DNA from: Oceanicola sp.
GTDB lineage: Bacteria; Pseudomonadota; Alphaproteobacteria; Rhodobacterales; Rhodobacteraceae
Direction: 5' to 3'
Assembly: GCA_017792405.1 (NCBI GenBank)
Contig: CP051231.1
Span: 1,218,011 to 1,282,010 of the forward strand
DNA: 64,000 bases
Of the stretch, positions 19,868 to 26,415 are shown one piece after another (the stretch's first letter is position 1; each line of letters starts with the position of its first letter). A program made the position numbers and the translations under genes. Under the pieces are notes generated by a model. The model was not told the origin of the DNA and did not search any database. It saw only the letters and a list, made by a program, of their open reading frames with translations.

Positions 19868-21552
19868 CCGGCGCGGGCGATCCTTCGCCCGGGTTTTCAG
19901 CGCGCCCCGGCCGACCGCAGCTGCTTATCACCGCCGATGAGGCCTATCCGGTGTTCGAGCAACTGGTGCTGGGCGCGGAGCAGCGGGTGAACATGGGGTT
20001 CCGGGTGTTCGACCTGCGCACCCGGCTCCGAAGCTCGGAGGGCCGCGCGGTGGGCAGCACTTGGTCGGACCTGTTGGCCGATGCGCTGCGCCGCGGGGTG
20101 AACCTGCGCCTGATCCTTGCCGATTTCGACCCGATCGGCGCGCCCGATCTGCACCGGGGCACATGGCGGACCATGCGCCAGTTCGCCGGGCTGCGGGAGC
20201 TGGCAGGCGAAGCGGGCACCGGCAAGTTGGAGGTGATGGCCTCGCGCCACCCGGCGCGGATCGGGTCGGTGCCGAGCGCGATCTTCTGGCCGGTGGCGGC
20301 ATGGAAACTGCGCAAGGCGGCGCAGATGCTGAATGATCTCGATCCGGGCGAGCGCAGGCGCTTCCTCTCTGAAGCACCCCGGTTGCGCCCGAACCTCAAG
20401 GTGGAGGAGGGCGGCGAGGGCAAGGTGCGGCCTGATTTTGCCCATCGGTTCCGCCTGACGCCTGTGACCCACCACCAGAAGCTCGCGGTGATCGACGGCA
20501 AGCGGCTCTACATCGGCGGGCTGGATCTGGACGAGCGCCGTTGGGACACGCCCGATCACAACCAGCCTGCCCGGCAGACATGGCATGACACCCAGATGCT
20601 GTTTGACGAGCCTGAGCTGGCCGAGGCCGCCGAGCGCCACTTGAATCGCGTGCCGGACCAGACCGCGGGGGAGGGGCCGGAGCCGGAGGGCCGGGGCAAC
20701 GAGGCTGCGCATGGCCCGCTGCGGCTGCTCACCACGCTCTCGGCACCCTCCCGGCTTGCGCCTTTCCGGTTTTCGCCCAAGAGCCTTTCGACCGGGCTTT
20801 CGCGGGCGCATCTGGAGGCGGCCTTTGCGGCGAAGAAGTTCATCATCCTCGAAACGCAGTATCTGCGGAGCCGTCCGCTGGCCAAGGCGCTGGCGCGGCG
20901 GGCGCGGGAGGAGGCGGGGCTGCACCTGCTGGCGATCCTGCCTTCGGCCCCCGAGGAGGTTGCCTTTGCCAGCGGTGGTGGTGATGCGCGATATGGAGAG
21001 TTCTTGCAGGCCCGGTGCCTAAGAATGCTGCGCAAGGCCTTCGGGCCGAGGTTTTACGCGCTGGCTCCGGCGCAGCACCGCCGCCCGGGCGACCCGCAGG
21101 ACGAGGCCGGAGAGGCCGCAATCGGCGCGCCCGACGGGACGGAACCCGAACAGGCGCGCCGCCACGGGCGGGCCGCGCTCTTTGGCGCGCCGGTGGTTTA
21201 TGTGCATTCCAAGCTGTCGATTTTCGATGATCAGCGAGCCATCGTCTCCTCTGCCAACCTCAATGGCCGCAGCATGAAGTGGGATACCGAGGCGGGGGTG
21301 GAGATGACTGACCCGGCGACAGTGGCGATGATCCGCGAGCGGGTCGTGGACCACTGGTTCCCGAAGGTGGAGGAGGCCGAGCGAAGCGCGTTGCTCGATC
21401 TGGAACGCGGCTTTGAAGCGTGGTTCAGGATTGCGCGGGAGGATGCGGGCAGGTCGCCCGAGAACCGCAGAGGCTTTCTGCTGCCCTACGATATGCGCCC
21501 GGCCCGCAGGTTTGGTGTGCCGGTGCCGGGTGTGCCGGAAGAGATGGTCTGA
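19864..21552 (+). CDS. Phospholipase D-family protein
   Basis: A 562-aa protein with two HKD motifs: H204-x-K206-x4-D211 (HQKLAVID) followed by IGGLDLDERRWDTP, and H448-x-K450-x4-D455 (HSKLSIFD) followed by SSANLNGRS. It should hydrolyse or transfer a phosphodiester, probably of a phospholipid. No signal peptide is evident. It is translationally coupled to the kinase gene (ATGA), making it the last gene of the nepR-ecfG-kinase-PLD unit and a likely stress-induced membrane-remodelling enzyme (inference). Confidence 0.9.
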   Translation: MTGAGDPSPGFSARPGRPQLLITADEAYPVFEQLVLGAEQRVNMGFRVFDLRTRLRSSEGRAVGSTWSDLLADALRRGVNLRLILADFDPIGAPDLHRGTWRTMRQFAGLRELAGEAGTGKLEVMASRHPARIGSVPSAIFWPVAAWKLRKAAQMLNDLDPGERRRFLSEAPRLRPNLKVEEGGEGKVRPDFAHRFRLTPVTHHQKLAVIDGKRLYIGGLDLDERRWDTPDHNQPARQTWHDTQMLFDEPELAEAAERHLNRVPDQTAGEGPEPEGRGNEAAHGPLRLLTTLSAPSRLAPFRFSPKSLSTGLSRAHLEAAFAAKKFIILETQYLRSRPLAKALARRAREEAGLHLLAILPSAPEEVAFASGGGDARYGEFLQARCLRMLRKAFGPRFYALAPAQHRRPGDPQDEAGEAAIGAPDGTEPEQARRHGRAALFGAPVVYVHSKLSIFDDQRAIVSSANLNGRSMKWDTEAGVEMTDPATVAMIRERVVDHWFPKVEEAERSALLDLERGFEAWFRIAREDAGRSPENRRGFLLPYDMRPARRFGVPVPGVPEEMV

Positions 21553-21576
21553 GCCACTCTCTCCCGGCTGGGCCGT

Positions 21577-22698
21577 TCACTCGCCCGCTTGAGCGGCGGC
21601 GGCAGTGGCGGCCTCTTCTTCCATCTCCTGCCTTCGCTCGACGGCTTGCATCAGGTCCTGATCGGGCGTCATCAGATCGGCCACCAGCAGTACCCAGAGC
21701 AGCACCGGGATGGCCACGAAGCCCCCGAGCGGCCCCCAGATCCAGAGGAAGAACACCAGCGACAGGAAGATCAGCAGCGGGTTTACCTTGAGCGTCTTGC
21801 CGACGAGCGAGGGGGTCACGAACTGGCCTTCGGTCACGTTCATGCACAGGTAAATGCCCACCGGCACCACCGCCATGAAGCCGTCGAATGTGACGATGCC
21901 GCCAAGCAGCAGGAAGGTCGCAAAGATCGCCGGGCCGAGGTAGGGGATGAAGTTGACGGCAAAGGCCGCGAGGCCCCAGAGGATGGGGGAGCCCATGCCG
22001 ATCACCATCATCGCCGCCGCCACGGCCACGCCGAGGCAGGCGTTGATCAGCGTGATGGTGATGAAATAGCGCGAGACCATGTGCTCGGCGGCCACCAGCG
22101 AGGATTTGTAGCGCTCCTGCGCTTGCGTATTGCGGCCACCAAGGGTTTTGGAGGCCCAGTCGTAGATGCTTTCGCGGGTGAACAGGAAAAAGAACAGCAC
22201 GCCGGTGAAGATCATCAACTGCGCCGCGATCGTGGGCGCGAGGGCGATGGCGTCTATGGCGGAGGGCAGGGGCACGGACGACTCTTCGCCGCCGCCGCCG
22301 CCGCCGTTCACACCGCCCGCCGCATCCGGGCTGATCGCCTCTTTCACGTCTTTGGTCATCTGGTTGAGGCCGCGCAAGGCATCCTGAAACTGGCGCAGTG
22401 TATCCTGCAGCTCCTGCCAGACAGCGGGCAGCCGGTCGAGCGCGCGCCAGAGCACCGGCTCGAAGACCAGTGCAAGGGTCGTCAGCGCGACGAGTGCGAA
22501 GGCCAGAACGCTTCCGGCGGCTGCCGAGCGGGGCAGACCGAGGTGCAGCAGCAAGGCAATGGCGGGGGAGAGGATCACACCGGTGATCAGCGCGAGCACC
22601 GTTGGGGCAAGAAAGGAGGCGCCGGCTTTGAGCGCAGCGACTGTCAGGATGGCCGCAATAAGGGCCAGAGGCAGGGTGACGGAGCGGCTGCTCATCAT
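21577..22698 (-). CDS. AI-2E family transporter (permease)
   Basis: A 373-aa inner-membrane protein with about eight hydrophobic segments: two hairpins at the N-terminus, a soluble region carrying a poly-glycine stretch near residues 130-136, then the conserved PYLGPAIFATFLLLGG and GPLGGFVAIPV segments of the AI-2E/UPF0118 family. Members export small molecules or exchange Na+/H+; the substrate is not predictable. Convergent with the PLD gene. An acidic, alanine-rich tail ends the protein. Confidence 0.87.
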   Translation of the reverse strand: MMSSRSVTLPLALIAAILTVAALKAGASFLAPTVLALITGVILSPAIALLLHLGLPRSAAAGSVLAFALVALTTLALVFEPVLWRALDRLPAVWQELQDTLRQFQDALRGLNQMTKDVKEAISPDAAGGVNGGGGGGEESSVPLPSAIDAIALAPTIAAQLMIFTGVLFFFLFTRESIYDWASKTLGGRNTQAQERYKSSLVAAEHMVSRYFITITLINACLGVAVAAAMMVIGMGSPILWGLAAFAVNFIPYLGPAIFATFLLLGGIVTFDGFMAVVPVGIYLCMNVTEGQFVTPSLVGKTLKVNPLLIFLSLVFFLWIWGPLGGFVAIPVLLWVLLVADLMTPDQDLMQAVERRQEMEEEAATAAAAQAGE

Positions 22699-22814
22699 CG
22701 GGATATGCTCCTCGGTGGCAAGGGTCGAGGCAAGGAATGGCGGCCGGGCTGGAAGTGGACGCCAAAGGGTTCTGGCTCAACGCCGGAACGGCCCCAAGGG
22801 TTGCGGCGCCGAAC

Positions 22815-22849
22815 AAATAAAAAAGCGCCCCTTGGGGAGGGGGCGCTTT
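22815..22849 (-). terminator. Terminator of the PRC-barrel gene
   Basis: A 10-bp stem AAAGCGCCCC/GGGGCGCTTT with an 8-base loop, followed leftward by TTTTTTATTT. It lies 17 bp past the PRC-barrel stop codon. Confidence 0.88.
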
Positions 22850-22865
22850 CGTTGATCAATTCAGA

Positions 22866-24218
22866 TCAACCACCTTCGTATTCGGGGAAGCTTTTCAGCT
22901 GCTCCTCGGTGGTGTTCACATAGGCGCGCAGGTCGTCACCTTCGGCTTCTTTCTGGAGCGAGATGCCCTTGAAGCTGATGGCAACCGGCTTTTCGCCAAT
23001 GCCGAGGAAACCGCCCACGTCGATCACCGCATCGGTGACCATGCCGTCGGAGGAGATCAGCACTTCGGAGATCTCACCCACGCGGTTGTCGTTGGGGTCG
23101 TAGACAGCCAGACCGCTCAGATCGTCGGACGACAGTTCGGTCACCATCACTTCGGCGTAGCCGTCGCGGGTGAAGCCTTCCATCGTGCCTTCTTCAGCCG
23201 GAGCTTCGGCCATGTCGGTCTCGGTGGCGTCGGTTTCGAGGGGTTCCTCGGTGGCGTCGCCAGCGGTCAGGGCTTCGTCAGTGGCTTCTTCGGTCGCTTC
23301 GGCGCCCTCGGCCATTTCCTCGCCAGCTTCGTCGGCAGCAGCTTCAACCTCGGCACCGGCTTCCGCCATCTCTTCCGAGGCTTCTTCACCGGCAGCTTCG
23401 ACTTCGGCGCCAGCTTCAGCCATCTCCTGCTCGGCTTCTTCGCCAGCAGCTTCGACTTCAGCACCAGCTTCGGCCATCTCTTCCGAGGCTTCCTCGCCAG
23501 TCTCTTCGATGGCGGCTTCGCCTTCGGCGACCTCTTCGGTCATCTCGGCTTCGGCTTCGTCGGCGGCGTTGTCACCGGCTTCGGCCATGTCCGTCATCTC
23601 TTCCGAGGCGTTCGGATCAGCGGCCATCGGGTCGGCGGTCACGTCATCCGTTTCGGCCATGTCGACCTCTTCGCCGGGGGTCTCTTCCAGCGGGGTGGCG
23701 ACGGAGCCGTCTTCGGCTTCAGCCTCCTCCATGGCGGCGGGTTCGGTGAACTCGAACGCCGGGGCCTGGTCGAGCGCCTCACGGCTGGAGGCGATGGTCA
23801 CGAAGTACTCGCCGGGCGAGTTGCTGTCGGCCACCAGCTTCAGGGAGTCCATCGTCAGGGCAACCGGCTTTTCGCCGATGCCGAGGAAACCGCCCACGTC
23901 GACGATCACGCCTTCGACTTCGCCGGTGCGGGCGAGGATCACGTCGCTCACCTCACCGATGTCTTCCCAGCCGGCATCAGCTTCTTCGACGCCTTCTCCA
24001 TATTCCATCTCTTCGGACATGGCGTAGACGCGCTTGCCGATGAAGTTGCTGGCCATCACGTCCTGCTCGTCGGCGGACTGGATGAAGCCGCCTTCGGCCA
24101 TAATCTCGGTCTGCGCTGCGGGATCATCGGTCGCGGTTTCGGGGGCGGTGGTGTCCTGTGCAAAGACAGGCATCGCCAGCGACGCCGTCAGTGCGGTCGT
24201 TGCAAGAATGCGTTTCAT
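22866..24218 (-). CDS. Secreted twin PRC-barrel protein with acidic repeat linker
   Basis: A 450-aa protein with a signal peptide (residues 1-20, MPVFA cleavage) and two PRC-barrel domains, near residues 55-150 and 350-440. Each domain ends with the same VGGFLGIGEKPVA motif, so the domains arose by duplication. Between them lies a roughly 180-residue Ala/Glu-rich linker with repeated EEMAEAGAEVEAA units, predicted helical and strongly acidic. Role unknown; secreted PRC-barrel proteins are common in Rhodobacteraceae envelopes. A GGAAC-type promoter upstream suggests stress control. Confidence 0.85.
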   Translation of the reverse strand: MKRILATTALTASLAMPVFAQDTTAPETATDDPAAQTEIMAEGGFIQSADEQDVMASNFIGKRVYAMSEEMEYGEGVEEADAGWEDIGEVSDVILARTGEVEGVIVDVGGFLGIGEKPVALTMDSLKLVADSNSPGEYFVTIASSREALDQAPAFEFTEPAAMEEAEAEDGSVATPLEETPGEEVDMAETDDVTADPMAADPNASEEMTDMAEAGDNAADEAEAEMTEEVAEGEAAIEETGEEASEEMAEAGAEVEAAGEEAEQEMAEAGAEVEAAGEEASEEMAEAGAEVEAAADEAGEEMAEGAEATEEATDEALTAGDATEEPLETDATETDMAEAPAEEGTMEGFTRDGYAEVMVTELSSDDLSGLAVYDPNDNRVGEISEVLISSDGMVTDAVIDVGGFLGIGEKPVAISFKGISLQKEAEGDDLRAYVNTTEEQLKSFPEYEGG

Positions 24219-24277
24219 TGGGTCTCTCCGGATTTCTGGTTTCAGAAACTGCGGCTCGTGGCCGCTTGTGAGAAGTG

Positions 24278-24302
24278 AACTGGGGAATTAGGGGTTTGTT
24301 CC
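24278..24302 (-). promoter_or_regulatory. EcfG-like promoter of the PRC-barrel gene
   Basis: Leftward GGAAC (24302-24298), 16 bp, AGTT (24281-24278); one mismatch from the CGTT consensus. The start codon is 60 bp downstream. Confidence 0.5.
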
Positions 24303-24326
24303 TGCGATTTATTTTTCAATTTAACG

Positions 24327-24351
24327 GGAACAAAAATAGAGCGGCCGCGTT
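24327..24351 (+). promoter_or_regulatory. Consensus EcfG promoter pointing into a gene-free gap
   Basis: GGAAC (24327-24331), 16 bp, CGTT (24348-24351), a full match. It points right, where the next genes are leftward or far away, so its product is probably the non-coding transcript at 24358-24457. Confidence 0.7.
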
Positions 24352-24357
24352 ATTGCG

Positions 24358-24457
24358 CGCCTGCGGGAATTAATAATGTGCGGTGAAGGCGCGCTGGGAT
24401 GTGCGAATTACCGCCGATCCGCGAAAGAAAAAGGGCGCCGCGAGGGCGCCCTTTTTG
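24358..24457 (+). ncRNA. Candidate EcfG-dependent small RNA
   Basis: A gap of about 100 bases that starts 7 nt after a consensus EcfG promoter and ends in the T-run of a strong hairpin. Internal pairing is possible (GCGCCT with AGGCGC; GCGGT with ACCGC). No open frame with a ribosome site fits inside, and the neighbouring coding genes run leftward. Caulobacter has an EcfG-type (sigma-T) controlled sRNA, GsrN, so such a gene is plausible. Inference from promoter plus terminator only. Confidence 0.55.
24428..24456. terminator. Bidirectional terminator
   Basis: AAAAAGGGCGCC (24428-24439) pairs with GGCGCCCTTTTT (24445-24456) around a 5-base loop. T-runs exist on both sides, so it can end the leftward DUF1328 gene and the rightward candidate sRNA. 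Confidence 0.88.
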
Positions 24458-24477
24458 TTGTGTCATGTCAAACCGTG

Positions 24478-24648
24478 TTACGGCGTGCGGCCGCGCATGG
24501 CCCGGGCGACCATGGCCACCACGAAGAGCACGAGGAACACGAAGAAGAGCACCTGCGCGATGCCTGCACTGGCGCTGGCGATGCCGCCAAAGCCGAACAG
24601 AGCAGCGATAAGTGCGATAACGAGGAAGGTAAGGGCCCAACCGAGCAT
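24478..24648 (-). CDS. DUF1328 small membrane protein
   Basis: A 56-aa protein with two membrane helices, starting [20 protein letters not shown] and ending with ARAMRGRTP; this is the DUF1328/UPF0391 family (YtjA type), often stress-induced. ATG 24648 lies behind AAGGAAA; a 71-aa frame from 24693 adds a non-conserved basic leader. An EcfG-like promoter lies upstream and a strong terminator follows. Confidence 0.88.
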   Translation of the reverse strand: MLGWALTFLVIALIAALFGFGGIASASAGIAQVLFFVFLVLFVVAMVARAMRGRTP

Positions 24649-24710
24649 TTTGATTTCCTTTCTGGTCTTTCTATTGGTTCGGGAGCGTTGCATCCCGATC
24701 TTGCCTGCCC

Positions 24711-24736
24711 AACTGCGATAGTCTGACGCCGGTTCC
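24711..24736 (-). promoter_or_regulatory. EcfG-like promoter of the DUF1328 gene
   Basis: Leftward GGAAC (24736-24732), 17 bp, AGTT (24714-24711). Same AGTT variant as upstream of the PRC-barrel gene. Confidence 0.45.
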
Positions 24737-24760
24737 CATAATTCTTTTCAATTCGAGTTT

Positions 24761-24785
24761 GGAACCTTTGAGCCGCCGCCTTGTT
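24761..24785 (+). promoter_or_regulatory. EcfG-like promoter of the DUF883 operon
   Basis: Rightward GGAAC (24761-24765), 16 bp, TGTT (24782-24785), 43 bp before the DUF883 start. One mismatch in the -10 element. Confidence 0.5.
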
Positions 24786-24827
24786 GAATTGTCGAATGAC
24801 ACATCTGAATTGAAAAGGAGACGTCAG

Positions 24828-25160
24828 ATGGCACAGGCCAAGACGACTGCAAACACCAGCAACACCACCCCCTCCGATGAGGTCTCGGCCCAGATCGCGG
24901 CGCTGAAGTCCGATATCGCCAGCCTTACCAACGCCGTTGCCGAGCTGGGCCGTGCCAAGTCGGCCGAGTTCCAGAACTATGCCAAGGGCAAAGCGGCGGA
25001 TGCCAAGGCCAAGGCGCAGGAAGGCGCTGACTACATGAAGCACAACGCCGAGTTCGCTTACGGCAAGGCCAATGACTTCGTGGTCGAGCGCCCGGCGACC
25101 GCCATCGGCATTGCGGCGGCAGTCGGCTTTCTCGTTGGTCACATCTCGGCCCGCAAATAA
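24828..25160 (+). CDS. DUF883 (ElaB/YqjD-like) protein
   Basis: A 110-aa protein with a hydrophilic coiled-coil-like body (EVSAQIAALKSDIASLTNAVAEL, then Ala/Lys-rich repeats) and a C-terminal membrane helix AIGIAAAVGFLVGHI followed by basic residues, the ElaB/YqjD architecture. In enterics such proteins are stationary-phase induced, inner-membrane anchored and ribosome-associated. ATG 24828 follows AAAGGAG. First gene of a three-gene unit with the holin-like and Crp/Fnr genes. Confidence 0.85.
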   Translation: MAQAKTTANTSNTTPSDEVSAQIAALKSDIASLTNAVAELGRAKSAEFQNYAKGKAADAKAKAQEGADYMKHNAEFAYGKANDFVVERPATAIGIAAAVGFLVGHISARK

Positions 25161-25161
25161 C

Positions 25162-25485
25162 ATGCTGGCCCGTTTGCAAATGAGCCTGGCGCATGCGTTG
25201 CGCCGGGCGGCTTTCTCGACGGGGGCCGGCCTTTGCTTTCTGGTCGGTGCCGCGTTTCTCACGGTGGCTGGCTGGATTTATCTGGTTGAGACCACATCGA
25301 CCCAGACCGCAGCACTGATCGTTGGGGCCGTCTGGTTTGCTGGCGGGTTCATCCTGCTTGGCCTCTCCCGCCCTCGCAAGACGCCGCCGCCCGTTGCGGC
25401 CCCTCCCCAGACCAACGCTCTGGGCCTAGCCGAAGCCTTCATTGTTGGCCTTCAGGCCGGACGCGGCACCAGCCACAGGAAATAA
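25162..25485 (+). CDS. Phage holin-like small membrane protein
   Basis: A 107-aa protein with two membrane helices (residues about 20-40 and 48-67) and a Pro-rich, then amphipathic C-terminus. It resembles the 'phage holin family' proteins that accompany DUF883 genes in many proteobacteria; these are not true phage genes. It starts one base after the DUF883 stop region and is surely cotranscribed. Probable envelope-stress function. Confidence 0.7.
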   Translation: MLARLQMSLAHALRRAAFSTGAGLCFLVGAAFLTVAGWIYLVETTSTQTAALIVGAVWFAGGFILLGLSRPRKTPPPVAAPPQTNALGLAEAFIVGLQAGRGTSHRK

Positions 25486-25488
25486 CAC

Positions 25489-26217
25489 ATGGCCACCTCA
25501 TGCCAGAACTGTCCGCTTCGGAAGAAGCCGATTTTCAAGGAGCTGTCCTCCCACGAACTCCGCTTCATGAGCGAGTTCAAATCGGGCGAGCTGACGGTCG
25601 AGCCGGGCACGCCGATCTTGATGGAGGGGTCCAACAGTCCACAGCTCTACACCGCCCTGCGCGGCATGGGGCTGCGCTACAAACTGCTCGAAAGCGGAGA
25701 GCGGCAGGTGGTCAACTTCGTCTTCCCTGGCGACTTCCTCGGCCTTCAGGCCGCGGTCATGGGGGAGATGGGGCACTCGGTTGAGGCTTCCACGGCGATG
25801 ACCCTCTGCGTCTTCGACCGCAACGCGCTGTGGGAGTTTTTCCGCTCGCACCCCGAGCGGGCGTTTGACGTGACATGGATCGCCGCCGAAGAAGAACACT
25901 TCATGGGCGAGGCGCTGCTCAGCGTGGGCCAGCGGAATGCGGTTGAGGCCATCGCCTGGGCTCTGGTGAAGATGCATCAGCGCGGCGAGGCGCTCGGGCT
26001 GACCCGTAATGGCGAGATGCATCTGCCGTACAGGCAGCAGGACTTGGCTGATGCGCTTGGGCTTTCGCTTGTGCACACCAACAAGAGCCTCGCCAAGCTG
26101 CGCGACCGTCAGCTGGCAACATGGCGCAATGGCCGGCTTGCGCTGCATGACATCGAACAGCTGAGGCAGGTTGCCAAGCTGGACGAAGAAGCGCCGCGCG
26201 TGCGCCCCTTGATGTAG
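25489..26217 (+). CDS. Crp/Fnr-family transcriptional regulator
   Basis: A 242-aa regulator: N-terminal cysteines CQNCPLRKK, a cyclic-nucleotide-binding-like beta-roll (SGERQVVNFVFPGDFLGLQ) and a C-terminal winged helix YRQQDLADALGLSLVHTNKSLAKLRD. Only two N-terminal cysteines are present, so a classical Fnr 4Fe-4S cluster is unlikely. Being the last gene of the DUF883-holin-like operon ties it to stress or envelope control; its signal is unknown. Confidence 0.87.
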   Translation: MATSCQNCPLRKKPIFKELSSHELRFMSEFKSGELTVEPGTPILMEGSNSPQLYTALRGMGLRYKLLESGERQVVNFVFPGDFLGLQAAVMGEMGHSVEASTAMTLCVFDRNALWEFFRSHPERAFDVTWIAAEEEHFMGEALLSVGQRNAVEAIAWALVKMHQRGEALGLTRNGEMHLPYRQQDLADALGLSLVHTNKSLAKLRDRQLATWRNGRLALHDIEQLRQVAKLDEEAPRVRPLM

Positions 26218-26220
26218 GGC

Positions 26221-26412
26221 TTAGCGCCCGGCCTTGGCCGCCGCTGCAAGGGCCTCGCGCAGCACCTCCCGATCCCCCACATGATTGGCCAGAAGAAGCA
26301 CCAGCCGGGCGTTGAACCCCGCGCTGGCCTTTTCGCTTAGGCCGTCATGGGCGGCAATGAGTTCGGCGTAGAAGCCATCCGGGTCGGGGATGTTGGGGGC
26401 GGTGTTGAGCAT
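26221..26412 (-). CDS. DUF2783 protein, possible hydroxylase coupling subunit
   Basis: A 63-aa helical protein (start MLNTAPNIPDPDGFYAELI, then HDGLSEKASAGFNARLVLLLANHVGD) of the DUF2783 family, 3 bp after the MhpA-like monooxygenase gene. Pseudomonas putida 3-hydroxyphenylacetate 6-hydroxylase is described as a flavoprotein (MhaA) plus a small coupling protein of about 6.3 kDa (MhaB); size and position here match that arrangement. The coupling role is inference, the family call is from recognition. Confidence 0.75.
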   Translation of the reverse strand: MLNTAPNIPDPDGFYAELIAAHDGLSEKASAGFNARLVLLLANHVGDREVLREALAAAAKAGR

Positions 26413-26415
26413 GGG

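Noticed and set aside
24376-24726. Open frame starting in the candidate sRNA
   Set aside because: It reads through a strong terminator and antisense to DUF1328, with no ribosome site.
25162-25485. Prophage remnant because of the holin-like protein
   Set aside because: No other phage genes nearby; holin-like proteins beside DUF883 genes are common chromosomal genes.
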